Counted from the first letter of the stretch, positions 21,893 through 31,053 are shown. The stretch: DNA of 64,000 nucleotides from Planctomycetota bacterium (GCA_019636245.1 JAHBXX010000008.1:62001-126000); one strand, 5' to 3'. Numbers and translations: made by a program. The notes: a model not told the origin generated them from the letters alone.

Positions 21893-22753
21893 ATGCGGGA
21901 CCACGGCCTCGACACCTACCTGTCGGACATCAACGAAGTGCCGTTGCTGACGCCGGCCGAAGAGATCGAACTCAGCAAGCGCGTGCAGCGCGGCGATCTC
22001 GCCGCGCGCGAGCACATGATCCGGGCCAACCTGAGGCTCGTCGTCTCGATCGCGAAGAACTACGTCAATCGCGGCCTCTCGTTCATGGACTTGATCGAGG
22101 AGGGCAACATCGGCCTGATGAAGGCGGTCGAGAAGTTCGACCCGGCTGCCGGCTGCCGCTTCTCCACCTACGCGACCTGGTGGATCAAGCAAGGCATCCG
22201 GCGCTCGCTGGTGAACAGCGTCAAGACCGTGCGCGTGCCTTCCTACATGTCCGAGATCGTGTCGCGTTGGAAGGCGACCTCGATGGAGCTGACCTACCGG
22301 CTCGGCCGGCAGGCGACCTCGGCCGAGATCGCGGAGGAGCTGCGGCTGCCCGAGTCGAACTGGAACGTCGTCCGCGAGACCGTGCTGGCCAGCACGCTGC
22401 CGACCCACTCGATGAGCGAGGACGCGGGCAGCCTGCTCGCCGACTCGATTGCCGACACCCGCACCCGCAGCCCCGAGGAGCAGATCCTGTCGGCGAACGA
22501 GCTCGGGCGCATGCGCGAGCTGCTCGAGCTGCTGGACACGCGCGAGTCGCGCATCCTGAAGCTGCGGTTCGGCATCGGCACCGGGGAACCGATGACCCTG
22601 AAGGCGATCGGCAAGCGCTTCGGCCTGACCAGGGAACGCGTTCGCCAGATGGAGCAGCAGGCCCTGGAGAAGCTCGGCGCGATCATGTCCCGCGAGTTCG
22701 GCGAGGAGCGGGTCCTGCCGCGGTCGCGCAGGCAGTCGACCGGCGGCAGGTGA
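21893..22753 (+). CDS. RNA polymerase sigma factor, RpoD/SigA family
   Basis: A 286-residue sigma-70 factor of the RpoD/RpoS size class with no long region 1.1. Region 1.2 ([14 protein letters not shown], residues 6-19), region 2 ([19 protein letters not shown], then [18 protein letters not shown] and [15 protein letters not shown]), region 3 and region 4 ([17 protein letters not shown]) are all present, so it should recognise standard -35 and -10 elements. I chose the ATG at 21893, eight bases after AGGGAG; an in-frame upstream extension to 21752 lacks family residues. The C-terminal tail is basic. It may be the main sigma factor or a close stationary-phase paralogue. Confidence 0.93.
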   Translation: MRDHGLDTYLSDINEVPLLTPAEEIELSKRVQRGDLAAREHMIRANLRLVVSIAKNYVNRGLSFMDLIEEGNIGLMKAVEKFDPAAGCRFSTYATWWIKQGIRRSLVNSVKTVRVPSYMSEIVSRWKATSMELTYRLGRQATSAEIAEELRLPESNWNVVRETVLASTLPTHSMSEDAGSLLADSIADTRTRSPEEQILSANELGRMRELLELLDTRESRILKLRFGIGTGEPMTLKAIGKRFGLTRERVRQMEQQALEKLGAIMSREFGEERVLPRSRRQSTGGR

Positions 22754-22784
22754 CGGACCGCACGGCGGCCCGTAGCCTGCCCGG

Positions 22785-23987
22785 GTGAGCCTCCGCTCCG
22801 ATGCCGACGCCGGCGGTACCGGCACCTCGCTCTACGTGCACGTGCCGTTCTGCGTGGTGAAGTGCGGCTACTGCGACTTCAACTCGTACGTGGTCGAGGA
22901 CCAGTCGGTGCACGACCGCTTCCTCGCGGCGCTCGACGCCGAACTGGGCAGCGCCTGGCGCGAGCCGTCACCGGTCTCGGTGTTCGTCGGCGGAGGCACG
23001 CCGAGCCTGCTCGACCCCGCGCGGCTCCAGCGACTGTTCGAGGTGCTGTCCCGACACGTCGACCTGACGGGTTGCTCCGAGGTGACGATGGAGGCGAACC
23101 CGGAGAGCCTGACTGCCGAGAAGGCGGCGCTGGCGCGGGCGGCGGGGGTTTCCCGGCTGAGCCTCGGCGTGCAGTCGTTCCACCCCCACCACCTGCGCCG
23201 ACTCGACCGGGCCCACTCCGGCGAGCGGGCCGAGGCCGCGTTCCTGGCCGCGCGCGCGGCCGGGTTCGACAACATCAGCCTCGACCTGATGTTCGGCCTG
23301 CCGGGCGAGACCGCCGCCGAGTGGGAAGCCGATCTCGATCGGGCGCTGGCGCTGCGGCCCGATCACCTGTCTTGCTACAACCTCACGTTCGAACCGGGCA
23401 CGCGCATGCACCGCGACCTGCAGCGCGGACTGGTCGCCGCCAACGAGCAGGAGATCGACCGGGACATGTTCTGGGCGACGCGGGGGCGGCTCGCTGCGGC
23501 TGGCTACGAAGCCTACGAGATCAGCAACTTCGCGGGCCGCGGCGGAAAGTGCCGGCACAACGACCACTACTGGCAGCAGGGCGACTACGTCGGCGTGGGG
23601 CCCGGCGCATCGAGCCATCGGCGGGGCGTGCGCTGGACCAACCTGAAGGCCGTCGACGCGTGGGCGGATGCGGCCCTGGCCGGAATGCCGTGCGCGGCGA
23701 GCGCCGAGACCCTGTGGCCGGCGCAGCGTGCCGCCGAGGCCTTGTGGCTCGGGATCCGGCGCGCGACTGGAATCGACCTGGCGCAGATCGCCGCGCGCCT
23801 CGACTGGCCGGTGCAGGCGCGGTTCGCGTCCGAGATCGAACGGCACGAACGCTCGGGTTGGGTGCGCCGCCGTGGCGCGCGGCTCGAACTGACCGAGCAG
23901 GGCCTCGTGTTCGCCGATCGGATCGGCGGCGACTACCTGGGGGTCGGTGTCGCGGGCACCACCGGCCGAGTCCCGGCACGGGCCTGA
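22785..23987 (+). CDS. hemW: Radical SAM family heme chaperone HemW
   Basis: A 400-residue radical SAM protein related to oxygen-independent coproporphyrinogen III oxidase. The Fe-S binding loop is CVVKCGYCDF (C-x3-C-x2-C) near residues 25-34, followed by GGGTPSLL and LGVQSFHPHHLRRLDRAH. The lone CxxxCxxC without an extra cysteine and the length are those of HemW, which hands heme to respiratory enzymes, rather than of HemN. The start is GTG, 31 bases after the sigma gene. The heme demand of the nearby cytochrome operon makes the context fitting. Confidence 0.87.
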   Translation: MSLRSDADAGGTGTSLYVHVPFCVVKCGYCDFNSYVVEDQSVHDRFLAALDAELGSAWREPSPVSVFVGGGTPSLLDPARLQRLFEVLSRHVDLTGCSEVTMEANPESLTAEKAALARAAGVSRLSLGVQSFHPHHLRRLDRAHSGERAEAAFLAARAAGFDNISLDLMFGLPGETAAEWEADLDRALALRPDHLSCYNLTFEPGTRMHRDLQRGLVAANEQEIDRDMFWATRGRLAAAGYEAYEISNFAGRGGKCRHNDHYWQQGDYVGVGPGASSHRRGVRWTNLKAVDAWADAALAGMPCAASAETLWPAQRAAEALWLGIRRATGIDLAQIAARLDWPVQARFASEIERHERSGWVRRRGARLELTEQGLVFADRIGGDYLGVGVAGTTGRVPARA

Positions 23988-24016
23988 GGCCCTGGAGCCG
24001 GCGTCCGCCCGTGCCG
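23974..24016. terminator. Hairpin between convergent genes
   Basis: cggcacgggc at 23974-23983 and gcccgtgccg at 24007-24016 form a perfect 10-bp stem with a 23-base loop that contains the hemW stop. It could end transcription from both sides, since the next gene converges from 24037. No T-run is present. Confidence 0.45.
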
Positions 24017-24036
24017 CGACCGCCCCCCGCCGGGGC

Positions 24037-25905
24037 TCAGAATCCGCCGCTCTGGGTCATGCCGAACACCGTTGCGCCAGCACCGGCCAGCGCGCCGACC
24101 AGGATCGTCACTTCGGGCCCAAAGGGCGAGATCGACTCGGACTGGTAGCCGCCGGGCACGACGCGGCCGAAGCTGACCGCGCCGAATAGGTGCTTGGTCA
24201 GGGTCGCCGCATCGGGCAACAGCGACATGTCCAGCGGCACCTCCTCCCCCATGGGCACGAACGCCAACAGGCTGGTGGCGATCTGGTAGATGCTCTCGAA
24301 GCTGGCCTTCCAATCGGTGAACGACACGCTGTCGACACCGCTCGGGATCCGGTTGGCGACGGCGGCGAACTCACGATTGCTGCGGATGTCGCCCTTCGGA
24401 TCGTCCTCGCGGTCCATGCGCTGGAACACGCGCTTGATGTCGCTGGCCGAGAAACCGCCGACGAGGTAGCCGCCCTTGAAGGCGAACGTCGGCGTGAACA
24501 TCTCCAGCGGATTCATCCCGCCGCGGCCTTGCGTCGGATCGAAGTTGATCCGCAGCTGGTAGACCTCGATGCCGCGCTTCTCGCTCTTCTCGACCTCGAA
24601 CTGGCCGTCGCTCAGCTTGGCCAACGAAGTCAGGACCTTGACGATCCGCTCCGGGTCGTTGACCTTCAGCAGCAGGGCCATCTCGGGCGCCGAGGCGATC
24701 GTGCCCACCGGCATCGACCAGGTCACGTAGTGATCGCCGACCGACCCGAACAGGTCGTCGCGCACCCGGAAGCCGACCTGCTTCTCCATCTCTGCCAGCT
24801 GCGCGAGCAGCTGGTCGGCCAGATCCTTGTCGTAGGCCTGCAGGCCCTTCAGCAGCATGTCGTGGATGCCCATCATGTCGATCGAGCTGGCGCCGAACGA
24901 GACGGCGTCCTTGGGCACCCACTTGAGGAAGCCCATGTCGATCGCCTTGGCCGTCGAGGTCGCGGCATCGCTCGCCTGGCTGCGGAACGTCTGCGACCAG
25001 CACTTGCCCTCGACGTAGTGGCTGGTCGACATCTCGGTGGGCAGGTTCTTGCAGCCCATCGCGGAGAGGGCGCGCTCGACGCCGTCCATGTCGATCATGG
25101 CCAGCTCCTCGCTCATCTCCGTGCCCATGCGCAGCAGGCTGAGCACGAAGTCGACCATCGGGTCGTAGCGCACGAAGGCGACCAACTCCGACCCCTCGGT
25201 CTTCAGCTGCTTGGCAGCCGCGCCGAACGCGGCGCTGCTGGCCAGAACGGCGTTCTTCTGTTGCAGGTTCGTGGCGGTCGCCTGCACGTCGTCGACGAGC
25301 GTTCCGACCAGGATGCCATCGGGCAACGTCAGCACCGAGAGGGCCATCGGCGAGTCCTGGACGTCGTTGGCGGCGTAGGTGGCGAGCGGCCACTCACCCA
25401 CCTTGGTGACCGACTTGCTCATCGCGGCGCCGGCGCGGCCTTCGAGCATGCCCAAGCCAAGTTGCACGAGCGCGTGCCACTGCGGCGCGGTCGCGCCGAA
25501 GTCGAGGTGCAGCAGGATGCCGACCTTCGGCTGTGGGCCGAAGTCCCCCATCGTCAGTTCGAGGTGAGTGAGGGCGATGGTGGCACCCCGCAGGCGCAGC
25601 TTCAGCAGCTCGTCGGGGTCCACGGGCAGCTGCCCCTGCGCATGCATGTCCTTGCCCTGCTTCAGGACCTGCTGGAACTGGGCTTCGACCATCTGGTGCA
25701 GATCGGCGACGAAGTTCTGCACCTCCTCCTCCGCCCACATCTTCGCCACCGGCATCTTGCGGAACTCCTCGAGCGAGGTGGCGAGGTCGGGCGCCGACAC
25801 CGCGACGATGGTGTCCTTCGGCAGGTAGGGCAGGACGGAAGTCTGGGCGGCGGCGAACGGGGCGAGGCCGAGCAGCGCCAGCGCGAGGCAGGGACGTGGG
25901 TTCAT
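24037..25905 (-). CDS. Secreted DUF3352-like protein
   Basis: A 622-residue protein with a signal peptide (ALLGLAPFAAAQ, cut near residue 21) and the start VLPYLPKDTIVAVSAPDLATS, typical of planctomycete secreted proteins resembling DUF3352, in which a long alpha/beta repeat domain opens with a 'levels of X at which' helix pair. A weak hydrophobic stretch near the C-terminus (VTILVGALAGAGATVFGM) may anchor it. No catalytic motif seen. It precedes another secreted protein gene in the same direction (25984-27345, upstream on this strand), so they may form a unit. Confidence 0.75.
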   Translation of the reverse strand: MNPRPCLALALLGLAPFAAAQTSVLPYLPKDTIVAVSAPDLATSLEEFRKMPVAKMWAEEEVQNFVADLHQMVEAQFQQVLKQGKDMHAQGQLPVDPDELLKLRLRGATIALTHLELTMGDFGPQPKVGILLHLDFGATAPQWHALVQLGLGMLEGRAGAAMSKSVTKVGEWPLATYAANDVQDSPMALSVLTLPDGILVGTLVDDVQATATNLQQKNAVLASSAAFGAAAKQLKTEGSELVAFVRYDPMVDFVLSLLRMGTEMSEELAMIDMDGVERALSAMGCKNLPTEMSTSHYVEGKCWSQTFRSQASDAATSTAKAIDMGFLKWVPKDAVSFGASSIDMMGIHDMLLKGLQAYDKDLADQLLAQLAEMEKQVGFRVRDDLFGSVGDHYVTWSMPVGTIASAPEMALLLKVNDPERIVKVLTSLAKLSDGQFEVEKSEKRGIEVYQLRINFDPTQGRGGMNPLEMFTPTFAFKGGYLVGGFSASDIKRVFQRMDREDDPKGDIRSNREFAAVANRIPSGVDSVSFTDWKASFESIYQIATSLLAFVPMGEEVPLDMSLLPDAATLTKHLFGAVSFGRVVPGGYQSESISPFGPEVTILVGALAGAGATVFGMTQSGGF

Positions 25906-25983
25906 GGCAGGGCGTATCGATCGGTACGGACGGCTTCGGGGGAGGTTGAGGTGGACGGAAGTGTCTCGGAACTGTCGCGCCGG

Positions 25984-27345
25984 TCAGGGCGACTTGGCGG
26001 CCAGCTCCTGGAGATGCGCGGCGATCTTGGGCTCGGCCGCGACCAGTGCCGCCTCCAGCTTGGCGAACACCTTGTCCGCCTTGGCCTTCGCGGTTCCGGC
26101 GAGCAGGGCCTTGACGTCCTCCATCGCGGCGGCGACTTGCTCGTCGCTGCCCGTGGCCGCGAACGAGAACATCAAACCGGCCTGGTAGATGTTGTAGTCG
26201 ATCGCCGTCGACTCCATCTCGCCGTTGATGGCATACGCGGAGAAGAAGCTCTTCAGGCTGCGGACGCCGCCCTTCTGCTGGTGCAGCTTGCCGAACCAGG
26301 CGGCATCGACGAGGTTCTGGAACCGGCTCGTGTAGGCGCCGATGCCGTGCAGGAACCACAGCGGCAGGGAGATGCCGCGATCGGTGGCGATGCCGTGCGC
26401 ATAGGCGATCGCGGCGGCGTGGCGCAGGTAGCGCGGCCCCCAGTCCTTGTGGTTGTTGCAGATCGCCCCGCGCACCTCGCCGAGGTACGAGATGCGCACC
26501 GCCGCTTCTTCGCGGATCAGCGCCGAACCACAGGCGTCGGTGCCGTCGCCCAGGCCGTTGCCGAGCTCGCGGTACTCCGCTTCGGTGCCGGCGATCATCA
26601 CGACCGGTCGCCGACCGGGGCTCAGCACCGCCTCGCCGAACCAGGGCTTCACGCGTTCGACGCCGGCATCGGCCTCGGCACGCAGTTCCTGGATCTTGGC
26701 GATCGGCAGCGTGCTGAGCAGCGTGCAGTGCTGAGAACGCACGATCCACGGGCGTTTGATGTCGCTGTGGAACTGGTTCGCCTCCTTCTCGTCGACCCAG
26801 CGCGTCGGCCCGATCGGGAAGTAGCGTTTCGCGGCCTGCTCGAGGTACCTCGGCTCGATCAACATCCCGGTCTCCGGGTGGCGCACCATGCCCTTCTGCA
26901 GCGCCAGCTTCTCCTCCTTGGTCACCAGCTCGTGCTCGTGGTGGAAGATGCCGCGCTTGGCGTCCTCGACGTGACCGGCCTCGACCCAGATGCCGCCGAC
27001 CTCGACGAATCCCTTGGCCGCGTACTCGGCGGCCATGGCCTGCTTGCGCAGCGCCTCGGCCTCCTTGGCGGTCACCCACTTGCCGTCGACGCGCTCGTTG
27101 CCGAGAGCGAGGTTGGCACCCTCGTGGTCGGGCTGCAGTTTCAGCACGGCCTGGAAGATGCGCTTGGCGTCGGCCACCAGTTCCTTCTCGTTGGCCCACT
27201 GCCCCGCCTCGAACAGCGCCTCGGGGTCCTTCTTGGCCGCCGTCTCCTTGGCCTTCAGCTCCTGCTTGAGCTTGGCGGGGGTCTGGGCGAGGACAGGCAC
27301 GACCAGCAGCAGGATCGCCAACGACTTGCGCAGCAGGGTCATCAT
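25984..27345 (-). CDS. Secreted TPR-type protein with peptidase-like region
   Basis: A 453-residue protein with a signal peptide (LRKSLAILLLVVPVLAQ). Residues 20-100 are helical and TPR-like. Later sequence includes PLWFLHGIGAYTSRF, which resembles the active-site helix region of DUF1570/peptidase-MA-like proteins, but no HExxH is seen, so it is likely not a zinc peptidase. I chose the first of two adjacent ATGs (27345); a longer frame reaches 27396 but adds Pro/Arg-rich residues. Function unknown. Confidence 0.75.
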   Translation of the reverse strand: MMTLLRKSLAILLLVVPVLAQTPAKLKQELKAKETAAKKDPEALFEAGQWANEKELVADAKRIFQAVLKLQPDHEGANLALGNERVDGKWVTAKEAEALRKQAMAAEYAAKGFVEVGGIWVEAGHVEDAKRGIFHHEHELVTKEEKLALQKGMVRHPETGMLIEPRYLEQAAKRYFPIGPTRWVDEKEANQFHSDIKRPWIVRSQHCTLLSTLPIAKIQELRAEADAGVERVKPWFGEAVLSPGRRPVVMIAGTEAEYRELGNGLGDGTDACGSALIREEAAVRISYLGEVRGAICNNHKDWGPRYLRHAAAIAYAHGIATDRGISLPLWFLHGIGAYTSRFQNLVDAAWFGKLHQQKGGVRSLKSFFSAYAINGEMESTAIDYNIYQAGLMFSFAATGSDEQVAAAMEDVKALLAGTAKAKADKVFAKLEAALVAAEPKIAAHLQELAAKSP

Positions 27346-27524
27346 GGTGGCAACCCGGCGCGGTGGCCGGGCGGAGGAATGCGGGGGGCCCGACATGATC
27401 GGTCGACCGGGTCACTCGTGTCCACCCTCGTGCGGTAACGATTGCAGGGCGACGGCCGAGCTGGCTTCGGGGGTTGCAGGTGCACTTCCAGGACGCGTGT
27501 CGCCGGCGCCTGGTGGTCGGATGG

Positions 27525-28145
27525 CTACTGCGAACCGGCCGATCGGCGCTTGTGTTCCGGCGCGAACCGCGACCAGGACTCCATGCGCTGGCTGGGGCGC
27601 AGGTTGAGGTAGGGCGTCCAGCGGGGGCGCACGGGCGGGCGCAGGAGGTGGAAGCCGGCCTCCTTCAGCGTGCGGTCGGCCTTGCGGGCGTTGCAGCCCA
27701 CGCAGGCCAGCACGCAGTTCTCCCATGAGGTGCTGCCGCCGCGCGACCGCGGCAGGACATGGTCGACGCTCAGATGATCCCCGTTGCACCGCCTGCCGCA
27801 GTACTGGCAGGTGAAGTCGTCGCGCAGGAACAGGTTGCGCCGCGTGAACGGGGCCTCGTGGCAGGGCACACGATCATAGTGGAGCAGCAGCACGACCTCG
27901 GGCGCTGCCAGCCGCACGCTGGGGGAGCGGATCGCACTGGCCGGCTCGGGCACCGGCTGCTCCAGCCATTCGGCGAAGGTGAAGGTCGCCAGGCGCTCGG
28001 GACAGACGACGCGAGCCGCCTCGCGGAAGACCATGCACAGCGCCCGGCGCACGGTGGTGACGTGGACGGGGCGCCACGAGCGGTTCAGCACGAGCGTCGC
28101 TCGCTCGAGCAGGTTGGTTCTGCCAACTGGGTCGCATGCCCGCAT
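27525..28145 (-). CDS. HNH endonuclease family protein
   Basis: A 206-residue protein with a McrA-type HNH domain: CQYCG, SVDHVLPRSRGGSTSWENCV and CVGCNARK (residues about 110-165). The paired CxxC motifs would bind structural zinc and the central DH is the catalytic part. The N-terminal LLERATLVLNRSWRPVHVTT stretch is typical of a widespread stand-alone HNH family in planctomycetes and actinobacteria, not linked to a phage or intron. Its biological role is not known. The ATG at 28145 was used; a start at LLER (TTG) is possible. Confidence 0.88.
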   Translation of the reverse strand: MRACDPVGRTNLLERATLVLNRSWRPVHVTTVRRALCMVFREAARVVCPERLATFTFAEWLEQPVPEPASAIRSPSVRLAAPEVVLLLHYDRVPCHEAPFTRRNLFLRDDFTCQYCGRRCNGDHLSVDHVLPRSRGGSTSWENCVLACVGCNARKADRTLKEAGFHLLRPPVRPRWTPYLNLRPSQRMESWSRFAPEHKRRSAGSQ

Positions 28146-28196
28146 GACCGCACAACTCCTGATGCCCCAGGACCCGACCGTGCGGCCCCGCGGAGC

Positions 28197-28311
28197 GCGC
28201 AGAGTCTAGGCTGGTGCGGCGGGGCAGGGGAAGCCCTTCCAGGGCCTGCCCGGGCCCGCCGCGTCGCGCGGCGAGGTTGCCTCGCTGGGGGCGCAAAGCT
28301 AGACTCCGCGC
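28197..28311. repeat. 13-bp inverted repeat in a divergent promoter region
   Basis: gcgcagagtctag (28197-28209) and ctagactccgcgc (28299-28311) match as an inverted repeat with one mismatch, 89 bases apart. Each arm contains TAGACT reading outward toward its gene, so the arms may be the -10 regions of two divergent promoters or shared operator sites. Confidence 0.5.
28277..28305 (+). promoter_or_regulatory. Candidate promoter of the lipoprotein/cyclophilin pair
   Basis: TTGCCT (28277-28282) and TAGACT (28300-28305) with a 17-base spacer, each four of six to the primary-sigma consensus. It lies about 57 bases before the chosen start at 28363. Confidence 0.45.
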
Positions 28312-28362
28312 CCCTTTCGCCGGGCCTGCGGCCGCTCCATGCTCCTGCCACGAGGCACTTCC

Positions 28363-28809
28363 ATGACCCCTTCCAGCGCACCGACCCGGTCGTGCGGGTC
28401 GATCCTTCCTTGCTCGATGGCCCTGTTGTTGGCCTTGCTGGGCGCCTGCCAGTCGGAGGCCAACCAGGCCAACCACGGGGTCGCCGCGACGCAGTTCCAG
28501 GACATGGTCGTGCCGGCGGGGCTCAGGCTGCGGGATTCGGCCAACGAAAGCTATTCGCGCCAGGAGGCGAGCTGGCGGCTCGGCCACTTCGTCTACGAGG
28601 GCACGGGCAGCGTCGAGGCGGCCGTGAACTACGTGCGCCAGCGCATGCCGCAGCACAACTGGAGCAAGGTCCGCGACGAGGTCGCCGAGGGCGAAGTCTC
28701 GCACCTGGGCTTCGAGCGGGGCATCTACTCGGCCGACTACACCTTCCAGCGCCGCGACGGCATCACCCGCATGACCGTCGACTACCGCACCGACTACTCG
28801 CGCCGCTGA
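28363..28809 (+). CDS. Small secreted lipoprotein
   Basis: A 148-residue lipoprotein: the signal sequence ends in LLGAC (Cys near residue 29). The mature part has an alpha/beta pattern with GLRLRDSANESYSRQEASWR and ends in strands FQRRDGITRMTVDYR. Similar short lipoproteins are widespread in planctomycetes but have no known role. I chose the ATG at 28363, preceded by CGAGG at seven bases; an ATG at 28339 adds eight residues. It is 16 bases before the cyclophilin-like gene. Confidence 0.78.
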   Translation: MTPSSAPTRSCGSILPCSMALLLALLGACQSEANQANHGVAATQFQDMVVPAGLRLRDSANESYSRQEASWRLGHFVYEGTGSVEAAVNYVRQRMPQHNWSKVRDEVAEGEVSHLGFERGIYSADYTFQRRDGITRMTVDYRTDYSRR

Positions 28810-28825
28810 ACGGCCGCCTCCACCC

Positions 28826-29977
28826 ATGTCTGCACAGCCCCCCCAAGCCCTCGAGGGTTCCCAGGCGCCCAGCCAGATCGAGTTCCTCTGGGAACGCTAC
28901 CGTCCGTGGGTCCTTGCGATCGTGGTCGGTGTGTTCGCGGCCCTTGGCGTTAATTACGTCCTGAAGTATTTGGACCAGAAGAAGGTCGATGCGGCTTGGT
29001 CTGGCCTGGCCACGGCCGTGAAGCTGGATGCGGCCTACACCAAGGAAGAGCCGAGCTATCTGCAGGCGAGCCTGGCGGAGGAGATCGAGAAGGTCGACTT
29101 GGCCAAGATCGAGGCGGCGGCGGCCTCGGCGAGCGACGCACAGAAGCCCTTCCTCCTCCTTGCGCTTGCCCGCAAAGCGATGGGGGTGGCCGATTGGGCC
29201 CGCGCCGAGTCGGCCCTGGCCGAGTTGGAGTCGAAGTTCCCCAACCACTCGCTGGTGAAGACTTCTGGCTACCCGCTGCAGACCCGGGAGCAGGTCGACC
29301 CGAAGGCCAAGCCGACAACGCCGCAGAAGCCGCCCGAGCTGAAGCCTGCGGCGGCCGGCAGTGCCGTCGGCCGCATGCGGGAGCAGATCGCTGCAGCTCG
29401 CAACTACAGTCGCCCTGAGCACTTCCAGCAGATCAAGCCGCACCAGGATGCGGCCAGGGTGCGCTTCGAGTTCTCCAATGGCGCGGCGTTCGTGATTGCC
29501 ATGATGCCCGACTATGCCCCGAAGCATGTCGAGGCCTTCCTGGCGCTGGCTGCCCAGGAGGGTGGTTACTGGAAGGACATGGCGGTGGACGAGATCCTGC
29601 GACCGACGACCTTCGGCCAGCAGCCAAGGGAAATGCACCTGGGCTTCGCCACCACGCGGGAGGACGACCGGACCAAGTGGACCACGACGGATCCGAGTTC
29701 GCAGGTGCTGGACTTCGAGGCCTCGGACCTGAGCCACTTCGCCGGTGCCGTCTCGGGCCGCAACGAAGCGGATGGCAAGTCGTGCGCGGACCGATTCTGG
29801 GTCGTCGCCGATGATGCTCCCCGGCATGACGGCGAGCGCGTCATCTTCGGCTTCGTGGTCGAGGGCCTCGATCAGGTCCGTCGGATCTGCGAAGAGTCGA
29901 TGTCGGCGCAAGAGGAACAGGCTGGCCGCGGCCGGCCGACCGAGAACATCCGCGTGACTGCGGTGACGGTGCTCTAG
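28826..29977 (+). CDS. Membrane-anchored cyclophilin-like protein
   Basis: A 383-residue protein with one N-terminal membrane helix (about 28-46), a helical, TPR-like region (60-150) and a C-terminal cyclophilin-like peptidyl-prolyl isomerase domain (about 205-383). The domain keeps its outline (VRFEFSNGAAFVIAMMPDYAPKHVEAF is the usual opening), but the catalytic FHR stretch is replaced near YWKDMAVDEI and the substrate-loop SQFFI is replaced by DRFWVV, so isomerase activity is doubtful. It may be a chaperone or binding protein outside the cytoplasmic membrane. Confidence 0.82.
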   Translation: MSAQPPQALEGSQAPSQIEFLWERYRPWVLAIVVGVFAALGVNYVLKYLDQKKVDAAWSGLATAVKLDAAYTKEEPSYLQASLAEEIEKVDLAKIEAAAASASDAQKPFLLLALARKAMGVADWARAESALAELESKFPNHSLVKTSGYPLQTREQVDPKAKPTTPQKPPELKPAAAGSAVGRMREQIAAARNYSRPEHFQQIKPHQDAARVRFEFSNGAAFVIAMMPDYAPKHVEAFLALAAQEGGYWKDMAVDEILRPTTFGQQPREMHLGFATTREDDRTKWTTTDPSSQVLDFEASDLSHFAGAVSGRNEADGKSCADRFWVVADDAPRHDGERVIFGFVVEGLDQVRRICEESMSAQEEQAGRGRPTENIRVTAVTVL

Positions 29978-29991
29978 GCAGAGCCCCCGGG

Positions 29992-30011
29992 CGAGGGGTG
30001 GCCTCCCCTCG
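29992..30011. terminator. Hairpin after the cyclophilin-like gene
   Basis: cgagggg (29992-29998) and cccctcg (30005-30011) form a 7-bp stem with a 6-base loop, 14 bases after the stop. No T-run follows. Further hairpins lie just downstream. Confidence 0.45.
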
Positions 30012-30055
30012 GTGAAGATGGGCACCGGTTCGGGCGCCTGGGTGCCGAGGGTCGG

Positions 30056-30114
30056 TTGGGGTGCGCGCCGCCCCAAGGTTGCGAGGGAAGTCCTCGCTGG
30101 CCCGCCGAAGGGCC
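30056..30114. terminator. Hairpin cluster between convergent genes
   Basis: Three short stems in a row: ttgggg/ccccaa (30056-30076), gcgagg/cctcgc (30081-30097) and ggccc/gggcc (30099-30114). They precede the parB stop on the other strand and may end the parAB transcript. The stems are short and chance is possible in GC-rich DNA. Confidence 0.35.
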
Positions 30115-30141
30115 GGTGCCCCTTGCAGGTCCGCCGGCAGA

Positions 30142-31053
30142 CTAGAGGTTCTTCAGGCGCTGGTAAATGCGCTCGAACTCCTCGCGGCCCGCGCAGTCGA
30201 TCACGATCTGGCTGCGCTTCCGCCCGTAGCGGATGCTGACCGGCGTGCCGAGGGCCTCCACCAGGCTCTCCTCGAGTTCGTTCAGCCAGACCGGCCGCGA
30301 ACGCGGCGTCCCGGCCGCCTTGCCCTTGGTTGCCTCCAGGGCCTGCTTGATCTTGGCCTCGAGGGCCCGCACCGAGAGGTTGGCGCGGATCGCTTCCTCG
30401 GCTACGGCGACCATGGACGCCGAATCGCCCAAGCCCAGCAGGGTGCGCGCATGGCCCATGCTGAGTGTTCCACGTGAAACATGCTCCTGGATGGCCTCGG
30501 GCAGGTCGAGCAGACGGAGGAAGTTGGCCACTGTCGACCGGTCCAGCCCCACTCGGGCGGCGACCTCCTCCTGGGTCGCACCCAGTTGGTCCATCAGAAC
30601 CCGGAACCCCTTGGCTTTCTCGATGGCGTTGAGGTCCTCGCGCTGGAGATTCTCGACCAGACCAAAGACCGCTGCGTCCTGGTCGGACACCGGGCGGACC
30701 AGGACCGGAACCTGCGCCAGGCCGGCGAGCTTTGCGGCCCGCCAGCGTCGTTCGCCGGCGACGATCTCCAGCGCAGACCCCGCGCGGCGGGCCAGGATGG
30801 GCTGCAGCAGCCCGCTCTTCTGGATCGAGGCCGCCAGCTCGCGCAGCTCCGGCTCACCAAAGTGCTTCCGCGGCTGGAAGGGACTCGGCCGCAGATGATC
30901 GACCGGCGCCAGGACGACCTCCTCCCCCGCCGGCGGGCTTGGGGTCACTGCGGTTGCCGGCTCCGCAGGGGATCCTGCCGGCGGCCGCGGCGCGCTGCCC
31001 CGTCCACCCGACAAGAAGAAATCCAACCCTCTACCCAATCGACGATCGACCAT
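30142..31053 (-). CDS. parB: Chromosome partitioning protein ParB
   Basis: The 303-residue centromere-binding CTPase clamp that loads at parS and spreads on DNA. The N-terminal domain has VDHLRPSPFQPRKHF and the CTP-binding GERRWRAAKLAG; the central helix-turn-helix is ATQEEVAARVGLDRSTVANF; the C-terminal dimerisation part ends in IYQRLKNL. The N-terminus RRLGRGLDFFL is the ParA-stimulating peptide. Start overlaps the parA end by 23 bases. A parS sequence lies within this gene. Confidence 0.96.
   Translation of the reverse strand: MVDRRLGRGLDFFLSGGRGSAPRPPAGSPAEPATAVTPSPPAGEEVVLAPVDHLRPSPFQPRKHFGEPELRELAASIQKSGLLQPILARRAGSALEIVAGERRWRAAKLAGLAQVPVLVRPVSDQDAAVFGLVENLQREDLNAIEKAKGFRVLMDQLGATQEEVAARVGLDRSTVANFLRLLDLPEAIQEHVSRGTLSMGHARTLLGLGDSASMVAVAEEAIRANLSVRALEAKIKQALEATKGKAAGTPRSRPVWLNELEESLVEALGTPVSIRYGRKRSQIVIDCAGREEFERIYQRLKNL
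30466..30481. promoter_or_regulatory. parS centromere-like site
   Basis: tgttccacgtgaaaca fits the bacterial parS consensus TGTTNCACGTGAAACA at every fixed position. It lies within the parB coding sequence and would be the loading site for the ParB encoded around it. I saw no second copy in the window. Confidence 0.9.
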
